Source of the DNA: Streptomyces sp. Q6
GTDB lineage: Bacteria > Actinomycetota > Actinomycetes > Streptomycetales > Streptomycetaceae
NCBI RefSeq assembly: GCF_036967205.1
Contig: NZ_CP146022.1
Location: 3,286,001 to 3,350,000, forward strand
Reading direction: 5' to 3'
Length of the DNA: 64,000 bases
A program made the position numbers and the translations under genes. Below the pieces are notes generated by a model. It ran no database searches. It was not told the origin of the DNA and worked only from the letters and a program-made list of their open reading frames with translations. This document shows positions 55,096-63,412 of the stretch, piece by piece; the first letter of the stretch is position 1; every line of letters starts with the position of its first letter.

Positions 55096-57432
55096 TCAGG
55101 CAGTTGACTCCGCCGGTTCCGGGACGACCACCGCCGCCTGGGGGCGGATCGGCAGGCGGTTCACCGGGCGGCCGGTCGCCGCGCGGACCGCTGAGGCCAC
55201 CGCCGCGGGGGACGCCACGACCGGGACCGCGCTGGCCGCCTTCGCTCCGAACGGGGCCACCACGTCCCGCTCCTCCACCAGCTTCACGATGTGGATGTCC
55301 GGGGCGTCGAGCGAGGTCGGCAGGGCGTAACCGGTGAGGTCGGGGCGGCGGACCACGCCCTTCGGGGTGCGGAGGTTCTCCGTGAGCGCCGCGCCGACGC
55401 CCTGCGTGACGCCGGCCTCGATACGGGCCGCGAGTTGGCCGGGGTTCAGGACGCGGCCGACGTCCTGCGCCACCGCCAGTTCGACGACGCGTACGGAGCC
55501 GATCTCGATGTCGACGTCGACGACCGCACGGATCGCGCAGAACGCGAGGCCGACGAAGGCATCGCCCTGACCGGTCGCGTCCAGGGGCTCCGTGGGGTGG
55601 GGGCGGCACTGAGCGGTGGCCCAGAGTTCCTTGCCCTCCATGGCTTCCTCGACCGTCGTCGACAGGACACCGTCGTACGAGGTGATCTTGCCGTCCGCGA
55701 TCTGGAGCAGCTCCGTGGACATGCCGAACTTGTGGGCCAGGGGCTGCAGGAGCTGCGTGCGGACCATCTTCGCCGCGCGCTCCACCGCCCCGCCCGACAC
55801 CCAGGTGTGGCGGCCGCGGCAGCCGGGGCCCGCCGGCGGCTGGTCCGTGTCGACGGGGGCGACGTGCACCTCGTCGATGCCCAGGGTGTCCTGGACGATC
55901 TGCCGGGCGAGCGTGGTGAAGCCCTGGCCGGTCTCCACCGCCGCGCAGATGACCGTCGCGACGCCGCCCTGGACCTTGACCGTCGCCGTCGACACCTCGT
56001 CCGCGCCCTCGGCGCCCAGCATGTGCACCATGCCGATGCCGTAGCCGACGCCCCGGCGGATGGCGCCCGGTTCGCCCGCTCCCTCGGGGCCGCCGGGCAG
56101 CAGCCAGTCCTCTTCCGGGGTGTCCTTGGGGAGGGCGGGGAGCGGGAACTCCCGCACCGCGTCGAGGAGTTCGGCCACCGGCGCCGGGCACGTCACCGTC
56201 TGGCCGGTGGGCAGGACGTCGCCCGTCGCCAGGACGTTGCGCATCCGCAGCTCCGCCGGGTCCATGCCCAACTTCTTGGCGAGCTTGTCCATCTGGGCCT
56301 CGTAGGCCGCGCAGACCTGGAGGGCGCCCTCGCCGCGGACATGGCCCGACGGCGGGTTGTTCGTCCGCACCGCCCAGCCCTCGATCGAGGCGTGCGGGAC
56401 CACGTACGGGCCGCAGGCGAAGGCGACCGCCGCCGCGAGCGCGTCCGACGACGTGTCCGCGTACGCGCCGCCGTCGAGCAGGATCTGGGCCTCCACCTTC
56501 ACCAGCTTGCCCTCCGCGTCCGCGTGGTGGCGGTAGCGCAGCAGGGTCGGGTGCCGGTGCGGATGGCCGAGGAAGGACTCCTCGCGGGTCGCCGCGAGCT
56601 TGACCGGGCAGCCCGTCTTCAGTGCGAGCAGGCCGAGCGGGAGGTGGAAGCTCGGGTCCTCGCGGTCCGCCGTCGCGCCCGCGACCCCGGTGACGACGAC
56701 CTTGACGCGGTCCTGTTCCAGGCCGTAGCGGGCCGCCGCCAGATCGCGGTCGCCGTGCGGGTCCGTGGACGCGATGTACAGCTCGACGCCGCCGTCGGGA
56801 CGGGGCACGGCCAGGCCGGCCTCCGCGCCGATGGGCGCCGGGTCCTGGCGGCCGATGCGGTACAGGCCCTCGACGATCACCTCGCCGGTCGCCTCTGCGT
56901 CGCCGTGGCGGAGCGGGATGTGACGGATCAGGTTGCCGTCGGGGTGCAGGGGCTCGGCCGCGAACGACTGCTCCGGGTCCGTGACCGGCTCAAGGACCTC
57001 GTACTCGACGATGATGGCCGCCGCCGCCATGCGCGCCGTGTCCGGGTGGTCAGCGGCGACCGCCGCGAGGGCCTCACCGTGGTGGCGTACGACCTCGGAG
57101 GCGAACATCGGGCGGTCCGCCGTGCGGTGGCCGGACAGCGGGCCGCCGGGGACGTCCTCGTGCGTGACGACCGCGCGGACGCCGGGCATCTCGCGCGCGT
57201 GGGTCGTGTCGATGGAGACCACGCGCGCGTGCGCGTGCGGGGAGCGCAGGATCGCCGCCCAGAGCAGCCCCTCGGCCCACAGATCGGCGGCGTACGGGAA
57301 CGTGCCCTCGGCCTTCGCGCGTGCCTCCACGGACGGAAGCGTCGTGCCCAGACCGTGCGGGATGCCCTCCGGCTCCGGGGTTCCGGAGGACTCGGCCGTC
57401 ATCCCGGTCGACCCGTTCGTCTCGGTCGTCAC
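55096..57432 (-). CDS. xanthine-dehydrogenase-family molybdopterin-binding subunit
   Basis: 778-aa large subunit of a molybdenum hydroxylase. ATG 57432 overlaps the Fe-S subunit stop. An aldehyde-oxidase 'hammerhead' domain (about 35-140, AEGTFPYAADLWAEGLLWAA) precedes the Mo-pterin domains, with VRGEGALQVCAAYEAQMDKL and VETGQGFTTLARQIVQDTLG. Near the C-terminus, where active enzymes have the catalytic Glu in a KGVGE-like motif, this protein reads PFGAKAASAVPVVASPAAVA, so the Glu seems replaced. Substrate and activity are open. The operon order is FAD subunit, Fe-S subunit, Mo subunit. Confidence 0.85.
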   Translation of the reverse strand: MTTETNGSTGMTAESSGTPEPEGIPHGLGTTLPSVEARAKAEGTFPYAADLWAEGLLWAAILRSPHAHARVVSIDTTHAREMPGVRAVVTHEDVPGGPLSGHRTADRPMFASEVVRHHGEALAAVAADHPDTARMAAAAIIVEYEVLEPVTDPEQSFAAEPLHPDGNLIRHIPLRHGDAEATGEVIVEGLYRIGRQDPAPIGAEAGLAVPRPDGGVELYIASTDPHGDRDLAAARYGLEQDRVKVVVTGVAGATADREDPSFHLPLGLLALKTGCPVKLAATREESFLGHPHRHPTLLRYRHHADAEGKLVKVEAQILLDGGAYADTSSDALAAAVAFACGPYVVPHASIEGWAVRTNNPPSGHVRGEGALQVCAAYEAQMDKLAKKLGMDPAELRMRNVLATGDVLPTGQTVTCPAPVAELLDAVREFPLPALPKDTPEEDWLLPGGPEGAGEPGAIRRGVGYGIGMVHMLGAEGADEVSTATVKVQGGVATVICAAVETGQGFTTLARQIVQDTLGIDEVHVAPVDTDQPPAGPGCRGRHTWVSGGAVERAAKMVRTQLLQPLAHKFGMSTELLQIADGKITSYDGVLSTTVEEAMEGKELWATAQCRPHPTEPLDATGQGDAFVGLAFCAIRAVVDVDIEIGSVRVVELAVAQDVGRVLNPGQLAARIEAGVTQGVGAALTENLRTPKGVVRRPDLTGYALPTSLDAPDIHIVKLVEERDVVAPFGAKAASAVPVVASPAAVASAVRAATGRPVNRLPIRPQAAVVVPEPAESTA

Positions 57433-59111
57433 GCCTGGCCTCCGTCCTGGAACAGTTCACCGTGGGTCGGTCCCGCCTGGTGCGGGATGCGGGGCTCGTC
57501 CTCGGCGGACGCCCCCGCCGCGTCGGCGCTCGCCTTGCGCTCGGCGGACACCTGGTGCACCGCGTCGAGCACACCCCGGTATCCGGAGCAGCGGCAGAGG
57601 TTGCCGCACAGTGCCTGACGGGCTTCGAGGTCGGTGGGGTTCGGATTCCCCTCCAGCAGGTCGTGGACCGTCATCGCCATGCCGGGTACGCAGAATCCGC
57701 ACTGCACCGCGCCGCACGCGGCCAGCGCGCGCTGCACGTCCGAAGGCTGTCCGTCCTCGGCCAGGCCCTCGACCGTACGGACTTCACTGCCCGCCGCGGT
57801 CGCCGACGGCACCAGGCAGGAGGCGACGAGGCGGCCGTCCACCTGGACGTTGCACGCGCCGCACTCGCCCTGCGAGCAGCCGTCCTTGGCACCCGCGAGG
57901 CCGAGGCGTTCGCGCAGCACGTACAGGAGCGACTCGCCGATCCAGGCGTCCGTGACGGGGCGGTCGGTGCCGTTGACGCGCAGGACGTAGCTGACGAGGG
58001 GGTGGTCGTCGTGGAGCGGGAGCGCGGCGTCGGAGGAACCGGCGGGGTCGGAGGAACCGGAGGGCTCGGACGGATCGGCGGGTCCGGAGAGGTCGGTGGC
58101 CTCGATGATCTCGGGGCTCTCGGGGCCCTCAGGGCTTTCGGGGAGCTCCTCCTGGTCGGGCTCGCCGGAGACCTCGGCCTCAGGTTCGGCGGGCTCGGCC
58201 GCCTCGGAGACCTCGACAACAGCTTCCGTGACCTCGACGGCGTCGGGAGCGTCAGCGACTTCGAAGACCCTGGCCGGTTCGGACACGTCGTCCGCCGCGC
58301 CCGCGCCCCCGTCGCCACCATCGACGTCGGCCTCAGGCGCCGACTCCGCCTCGACGGCCTCCGGTTCCGGCATCGGCTCCGGGTCGGGCTGCGCCCAGGG
58401 CTCGGACGCCCACGGCGCGGGTGCGCCGCCGGGCAGTGTGGGGGGCGGCGTCCGGTCGCCCCACTGCGCGGCGAGCGACGACTGCGTGAACTCACCCGAT
58501 TCGTCCGGGAGATCACCGTTCGCCACGGGAATCGACCACTGCCCGGTCTGCCCGGGTCCAGCCTGATACGCCCCCGCGCCGGACTCTTCGTATGAACCCG
58601 ACGAACTCGGCGGCCCCGACGGTCCCGACGGTTCCGACGAACCCGATCCCTCGTACGACCCGCCGTACTCCTGGTGGCGCGCCTCTACGTACGGCTGCCC
58701 GTACGGCCCCTGGTGCTCCTGATGTCCCTGATGCTCCTGATGCCCCTGCCGGCCAGGCTCCCCGTACGGGGCCTGACCCGCCACGGGCCAGCTGACCTGC
58801 GACGTACCGGCGCCACCGGGGACGCCGCCGTCGGCGCCACCACCCGAAGCGGGGGCGATCAGATCCTGCGGCAGTACCCAAACCCCGGTCGCCGCCGGGT
58901 CGGTCGCGGCGGCACCCGTGGCCGGGCTCACCGTTATCTGCGGCGGGACGTAGCCGTGGCCCGGCGCGGCGAGCGGTGCCGTGTCCGGGAAGCCCTCGGG
59001 GGGCAGCTGCACGAAGGCCGTGGCGTCGGAGTCGTACTCGCCCTGGGGCAACGGCTCCCAGCCGTCCGCTCCGGAGGAACCGGGCGAAGAAGGGGTACCG
59101 GGGTTCGTCAC
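57429..59111 (-). CDS. xanthine-dehydrogenase-family 2Fe-2S subunit with long disordered N-terminus
   Basis: 560 aa from GTG 59111 with GGGAGGG upstream. Only the last 160 or so residues form the usual small subunit. Its plant-type 2Fe-2S cluster is in CSQGECGACNVQVDGRLVAS with a fourth Cys, and the second cluster is in CGAVQCGFC and CGNLCRC. The first roughly 390 residues are low-complexity: an HQEHQGHQEHQGPYGQPY repeat, a Ser/Gly/Tyr block, and a Glu/Ala-rich acidic stretch. Family members are usually about 160-200 aa, so this extension is unusual. It overlaps both neighbours by 4 bases. Confidence 0.88.
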   Translation of the reverse strand: MTNPGTPSSPGSSGADGWEPLPQGEYDSDATAFVQLPPEGFPDTAPLAAPGHGYVPPQITVSPATGAAATDPAATGVWVLPQDLIAPASGGGADGGVPGGAGTSQVSWPVAGQAPYGEPGRQGHQEHQGHQEHQGPYGQPYVEARHQEYGGSYEGSGSSEPSGPSGPPSSSGSYEESGAGAYQAGPGQTGQWSIPVANGDLPDESGEFTQSSLAAQWGDRTPPPTLPGGAPAPWASEPWAQPDPEPMPEPEAVEAESAPEADVDGGDGGAGAADDVSEPARVFEVADAPDAVEVTEAVVEVSEAAEPAEPEAEVSGEPDQEELPESPEGPESPEIIEATDLSGPADPSEPSGSSDPAGSSDAALPLHDDHPLVSYVLRVNGTDRPVTDAWIGESLLYVLRERLGLAGAKDGCSQGECGACNVQVDGRLVASCLVPSATAAGSEVRTVEGLAEDGQPSDVQRALAACGAVQCGFCVPGMAMTVHDLLEGNPNPTDLEARQALCGNLCRCSGYRGVLDAVHQVSAERKASADAAGASAEDEPRIPHQAGPTHGELFQDGGQA

Positions 59112-60004
59112 GACAGCGCCCTCCCAAGTGCACGTCGGGCCAGCGCGGCGACCGTGCGCCGCAGATGCAGTACGGCGGACGGCAACGGCTGCTGCGTGCC
59201 GTCCGGAGCGGGGGCCGGGTCCGGGATGCAGGCGGCGGCGACGTACTCGCCGAACGCCTGGAGCGCCTCCGGCACCAGTGCGCCGCGCTCGCCGTCCCAG
59301 TCGATGAGCGAGGCGACCCACTGCTCGGCCTCCAGGGGCCGCAGCGGCATCGGCGCGATGGCCCCGACGGCGCAGCGCACGCCGCGCCTGGCCGGGTCGA
59401 GGACGAGCGCGACGGACGCGGTGGCGCGGGCGGGGCCGGTGCGTCCGGTCGCCTTCACGAAGACCTGCGGCGCGTGCAGCAGCGGGACGCGGACGAAGCC
59501 GATCAGCTCGCCCGGACGCAGCATCTCCATACCGGCCAGCAGGTGCGAGACCGGCACTTCGCGGCGCGCGCCACCCTGCCCCGCGATGATCAACGTGGCT
59601 TCCAGGGCGGCCAGTACGGGCAGCGTGTCGTTGGTCGGCGCGGCCGAGGCGATGTTGCCGCCGAGCGTGCCCGCGTTGCGGATCTGCGGCGGTCCCGCGG
59701 CGCGCGAGGCGGCCGCGAGGGCGGGGATGAGCGCGGCGAAGTCGGGCCGGCCGATGCGCGCGTGGGTGAGCCCGGCGCCGAGCAGCGCGTGCCCGTCCTG
59801 GTACTGCCAGCCGCGGATCTCGCTGATCCGGCCGAGGCCGACGAGGGCCGCGGGGCGGAGTTGACCCGCGTTGACCTGGGCCATGAGGTCGGTACCCCCG
59901 GCGACGGGCACGGCGGCGGGCATGGCGGCCAACGCCGCGACGGCCTCGTCCAGCGAACCCGGAAGTACCGCGGCCTGTGTCGCCTGCGGTGCGTGCGTGG
60001 TCAA
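59108..60004 (-). CDS. xanthine-dehydrogenase-family FAD-binding subunit
   Basis: 298-aa FAD subunit passing electrons from the Fe-S clusters. The start is taken as TTG 60004 with GAAGGGG nine bases upstream, giving LTTHAPQATQAAVLPGSLDE; no ATG/GTG fits better. VPVAGGTDLMAQVNAGQLRP binds FAD, RNAGTLGGNIASAAPTNDTL is the FAD_binding_5 signature, and the C-terminal CO-dehydrogenase flavoprotein domain follows (VKATGRTGPARATASVALVL). First gene of the three-gene operon. Confidence 0.88.
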   Translation of the reverse strand: MTTHAPQATQAAVLPGSLDEAVAALAAMPAAVPVAGGTDLMAQVNAGQLRPAALVGLGRISEIRGWQYQDGHALLGAGLTHARIGRPDFAALIPALAAASRAAGPPQIRNAGTLGGNIASAAPTNDTLPVLAALEATLIIAGQGGARREVPVSHLLAGMEMLRPGELIGFVRVPLLHAPQVFVKATGRTGPARATASVALVLDPARRGVRCAVGAIAPMPLRPLEAEQWVASLIDWDGERGALVPEALQAFGEYVAAACIPDPAPAPDGTQQPLPSAVLHLRRTVAALARRALGRALS

Positions 60005-60376
60005 ACCGGCTGCCCCTTCCCGATGTCCGGCCGCGCGGACCAGCGCCCCGGCGATCTCCGCGTGGTCTGCCGCGTGAGAGCCGTTACCGCCGTTACGCCT
60101 GTTCCGCCGTACGGTACGTGCTGACAGGCCGGACGTGGCAACTCTGGCACATCTTCCCGGGTGCCCGACGAGGGGGTCCGGTAGGCGGCATTCGCCCTTT
60201 CCACCTGGGAGATGACCGATATCGGATGGCTTCACCCGTGCGCGCGAACGGTCCCGCTTCAGTGACGTTCGGGCGAGGTAAGGGCGACATAAAGGCTGCT
60301 CGATCCGGGTGGCACCCGACGGGCGGCGGGCGGCCCCGGCGGCGCACCGCCGGGACACGCCGTGCGCGTCTCAGGC
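60005..60376. other. intergenic spacer between the XDH operon and the hexosaminidase gene
   Basis: 372 bases that should contain the operon promoter. At 60335-60354 there is CCCGGCGG-CGCA-CCGCCGGG, a hairpin that may end hexosaminidase transcripts. No gene or operator was recognised. Confidence 0.5.
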
Positions 60377-62047
60377 TCACACGTTCGGGGGCGCCCCTTC
60401 GATCGGGCGTCCGAGCACCCCGGGTCGCCGCTGCCACGGCATCGGGCCACTCGGCGGACGGTAGTCGACGCCCAGCGCGTCAAGTCGCCGGTAGTGGACG
60501 GTCATTCGGCGCTCGAAGTCCGCGTAGTCGCGCGCCGCGGGTTCGGGCAGCTCGCTCCACGCGACCTCGCTGAACGCGGACAGGCGGGGGAACGCCTGGT
60601 AGTCGACGCGCTGCGCGTTCTCCATCACCTCGGTCCACAGGTTGGCCTGGGTGCCCAGCACGTGCCGCGCCTCGTCCGCGGTGAGCTGCGGCGGAACGGG
60701 CTCGAAGCGGTAGACGTCCTCCAGGCCGCGCACGTATCCGATCGGCACCGGCTCGTCCTCGCCGGGCGCCTGCCGGTGGTCCAAGTACACCTGCTGCTCG
60801 GGGCACATGACGACGTCGTGGCCGGCCTGCGCGGCGGTGATGCCGCCCCGATAGCCGCGCCAGGACGACACGGTGGCCCCGGGCGCGAGGCCGCCCTCCA
60901 GGATCTCGTCCCAGCCGATGAGCCGCCGCCCGCGCTCGCTCAGCCAGGTGTCGAAGTGCCGGATGAACCAGGCCTGGAGCTCGTCCTCGTCGGCCAGTCC
61001 CAGCTCCTTGATGCGGGCTTGGGCCGTCGGTGACTGCTTCCACTGGTCCTTGGGGCATTCGTCGCCGCCCACGTGGATGAACGTGGACGGGAACAGGTCG
61101 AGCAGCTCCTCGAAGACGCCCTCGTAGAAGCGGAGGGTGTTGTCAGTGGGGGCGAGTACGTTCGGATTGACGCCCCAGGTGTCCCAGACGGGGAGGGAAG
61201 TGGTGTCGATGACATCGGAGTTGCCGAGTTCCGGGTACGCGGCGATGGCGGCCTGCGAGTGGCCGGGCAGGTCGATCTCGGGGACGACCGCGATATGCCG
61301 GGCGTGGGCGTAGGCGACGATCTCGCGGATGTCGTCCTGGGTGTAGAAGCCGCCGTGCGGCTTGTCCTCCCACAGGGGGGAGGCGCGGTGGCCGAACTTG
61401 GTGCGCGCGCGCCAGGATCCGGTCTCCGTCAGCTTCGGATGGCGCTTGATCTCGACGCGCCAGCCCTGGTCGTCGGTGAGGTGGAAGTGGAAGACGTTGA
61501 GCTTGTGGGCGGCGAGGAGGTCGAGCAGGCGCAGGACGCCGTCCTTCGGCATGAAGTGCCGTGAGACGTCGAGCATGGTGCCGCGCCAGCCGAAGCGCGG
61601 GGCGTCCTCGACGGTGACGTACGGGAGGGTCCACACGCGGCCGGGGGCGAGCGGCGCCCTGCGGTACGCGTCGGGGCCGAGGAGTTGACGCAGTGTCTGG
61701 GCGCCCCAGAAGACGCCGGCCGCGGCGCCGCCCTCGATGCTCACGCCGTCGGCGGTGACGCTCAGCCGGTAGGCCTCCGCGTCGAGCGCCGGATCGACGC
61801 GCAGCCGTATGACACCGCCGGACTCACCGGCGCCCGTCGCGCCCGTCGCGTCCGCCGCGTCCTTCGGGGGCAGTTCGAGGCCGGTCACCGCGCCGAGCGT
61901 GGCACGCAGCCAGCGCGCGGTGTCCCGCGTGCCCTCCCCCGCGGCGATCCCGGTGCCCTCGCCGAGCACGAACGAGTCGTTGCCCCATGCCACTTGGCGG
62001 GGCGCCGGGATGAGGCCCATCTCACTGAGACCGCTCACGTCAGTCAC
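60377..62047 (-). CDS. GH20 beta-N-acetylhexosaminidase (no signal peptide)
   Basis: 556-aa glycosidase releasing terminal GlcNAc. GTG 62047 follows GAGGAGTG. A GH20b domain (residues 10-140) precedes the catalytic barrel; the catalytic pair is Asp329-Glu330 in FIHVGGDECPKDQW, and HLTDDQGWRVEIKRHPKLTE and VPEIDLPGHSQAAIAAYPEL are the family's other signatures. No signal or lipobox, so it acts inside the cell, probably on imported chito- or wall-derived oligosaccharides. It fits with the DasR-linked GlcNAc PTS at 11-16 kb and murA nearby. No dre box was found upstream. Confidence 0.92.
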   Translation of the reverse strand: MTDVSGLSEMGLIPAPRQVAWGNDSFVLGEGTGIAAGEGTRDTARWLRATLGAVTGLELPPKDAADATGATGAGESGGVIRLRVDPALDAEAYRLSVTADGVSIEGGAAAGVFWGAQTLRQLLGPDAYRRAPLAPGRVWTLPYVTVEDAPRFGWRGTMLDVSRHFMPKDGVLRLLDLLAAHKLNVFHFHLTDDQGWRVEIKRHPKLTETGSWRARTKFGHRASPLWEDKPHGGFYTQDDIREIVAYAHARHIAVVPEIDLPGHSQAAIAAYPELGNSDVIDTTSLPVWDTWGVNPNVLAPTDNTLRFYEGVFEELLDLFPSTFIHVGGDECPKDQWKQSPTAQARIKELGLADEDELQAWFIRHFDTWLSERGRRLIGWDEILEGGLAPGATVSSWRGYRGGITAAQAGHDVVMCPEQQVYLDHRQAPGEDEPVPIGYVRGLEDVYRFEPVPPQLTADEARHVLGTQANLWTEVMENAQRVDYQAFPRLSAFSEVAWSELPEPAARDYADFERRMTVHYRRLDALGVDYRPPSGPMPWQRRPGVLGRPIEGAPPNV

Positions 62048-62064
62048 TTCACTCCTCAGCCGCT

Positions 62065-62140
62065 GTACGGGACATAGCTGTACGGGAACCCGCGGTACTG
62101 GACATAGCCGTACGGGGAATCGTTGTACGGGAAACCACGG
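62065..62140. repeat. 30-bp tandem repeat, 2.5 copies
   Basis: GTACGGGACATAGC followed by GTACGGGAACC-type sequence repeats with a 30-base period from 62065, 62095 and 62125. Upstream of the hexosaminidase start and downstream of the DUF3039 terminator. On the minus strand it could read FPYNDSPYGY-like decapeptides, but no start is supported. Confidence 0.65.
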
Positions 62141-62177
62141 TCACCGTCACCATCGCCGGCGGGGGATCGCCGTACGG

Positions 62178-62218
62178 AAAAGGCCCCCGGCGTGCGGCAT
62201 CGCACACCAGGGGCCCCA
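62178..62218 (-). terminator. terminator after the DUF3039 gene
   Basis: 15-bp stem GGCCCCTGGTGTGCG / CGCACGCCGGGGGCC with two G-T pairs and loop ATGC, followed on the minus strand by TTTTCC. Confidence 0.8.
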
Positions 62219-62234
62219 CGTCGGAGAACCAGAG

Positions 62235-62525
62235 CTACTTCTTGCCGCCGTCCTTGCCGCCGTCCTTGTCGCCACCGGCGCCCATGGACTCGTAGATCTC
62301 CTTGCACATGGGACAGACGGGGTACTTCTTCGGGTCCCGGCCCGGCACCCACACCTTGCCGCAGAGCGCGACGACAGGCGTGCCGTCCAGGGCGCTCGCC
62401 ATGATCTTGTCCTTCTGGACATAGTGGGCGAAGCGCTCGTGGTCGCCGTCGCCGTGCGACGTCTGCGGCGTCGGCTCTACGAGGGTCCCCGTACCTGTCC
62501 CGCGCTCGGGCTCAAGAGTGCTCAT
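62235..62525 (-). CDS. DUF3039 domain protein
   Basis: 96 aa. ATG 62525 is used; a start three codons earlier is possible. The family motif GDGDHERFAHYVQKDKI and the Cys pairs in PVVALCGKVWVPGRDPKKYP and VCPMCKEIYES form a likely zinc knuckle. The tail is a Gly/Lys/Asp repeat (DKDGGKDGGKK). Function unknown. It is widespread in actinobacteria and here precedes a strong terminator. Confidence 0.85.
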   Translation of the reverse strand: MSTLEPERGTGTGTLVEPTPQTSHGDGDHERFAHYVQKDKIMASALDGTPVVALCGKVWVPGRDPKKYPVCPMCKEIYESMGAGGDKDGGKDGGKK

Positions 62526-62589
62526 AACCGCCAAGGGTACTTAAGGCCGCGCGCCAGGCGAAGAGTCGTCCCGCCGGTGATCCGTGCGG

Positions 62590-63159
62590 TCAGTTGAGCG
62601 AGGGGTCGTCCGGGTAGGTCGCCACCATCGCCAGCTCGCTGCGCTGCCGCCTGAGCACCGCGCGCCACAGCCCTTCCGGGCGGGTCGCGGAGACGTCCCC
62701 GGGCTCCGATTCGACGACGTACCAGGCGCCGTCGGTCAGCTCGTCCTCCAGCTGTCCCGGGCCCCAGCCGGAGTAACCGGCGAAGATGCGCAGGGAGCCC
62801 AGAGCCGCGGCGAGCAGCTCCGGCGGGGTCTCCAGGTCGACGAGACCGATCGCGCCGTGCACCCGGCGCCAGCCGAGCGGCGCGGCCTCCGTGGAGTCGC
62901 CGGGGATGACCGCGACACCGAGCGCCGAGTCGAGCGAGACCGGGCCGCCCTGGAAGACGACGCCCGGCTCACCGGCCAGGTCGCCCCAGCCCTCCAGGAT
63001 GTCGCCGACGTCCACCGGGGTGGGCCGGTTGAGGACGACGCCGAGCGAGCCCTCCTCGTCGTGGTCGAGGAGCAGCACGACAGCCCGGTCGAAATTCGGG
63101 TCCGCGAGAGCGGGTGTGGCCACGAGCAGCCGCCCTGTGAGCGAGGACACCTCGGTCAT
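62590..63159 (-). CDS. YqgE/AlgH family protein (DUF179)
   Basis: 189 aa. ATG 63159 gives MTEVSSLTGRLLVATPALAD, the usual actinobacterial N-terminus. The family core DPNFDRAVVLLLDHDEEGSL, GVVLNRPTPVDVGDIL, VFQGGPVSLDSALGVAV and FAGYSGWGPGQLEDEL is complete. Function of the family is not established; in pseudomonads AlgH was linked to alginate regulation but that does not carry over. It is divergent from murA. Confidence 0.88.
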   Translation of the reverse strand: MTEVSSLTGRLLVATPALADPNFDRAVVLLLDHDEEGSLGVVLNRPTPVDVGDILEGWGDLAGEPGVVFQGGPVSLDSALGVAVIPGDSTEAAPLGWRRVHGAIGLVDLETPPELLAAALGSLRIFAGYSGWGPGQLEDELTDGAWYVVESEPGDVSATRPEGLWRAVLRRQRSELAMVATYPDDPSLN

Positions 63160-63412
63160 GCCTGACATGATCCCGCATCTTCCCGCCGCGCGGGGATGCA
63201 AGCGCGACAACCGCGTGAACGCAGCTCAGCGTGTGGGCAAGCGGAATGGGCACGACCTACGGGCCAGTCACCCCATGTGCCCGATTCGCAACGGTTCGTG
63301 TTGTAGCGAAGTCATGACGCTTCCGGAGCGTCCGCGGGCTTACGGAACAGGGGGAGGCGGCCCTTACCCTTGTCCCTTGGCCACCTGCCCATCTCATCGG
63401 AACGCGAGATTC

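Noticed and set aside
62047-62235. dre box expected before the hexosaminidase gene
   Set aside because: No sequence close to ACTGGTCTAGACCAGT was found in the spacer; only the 30-bp repeats and a terminator are there.
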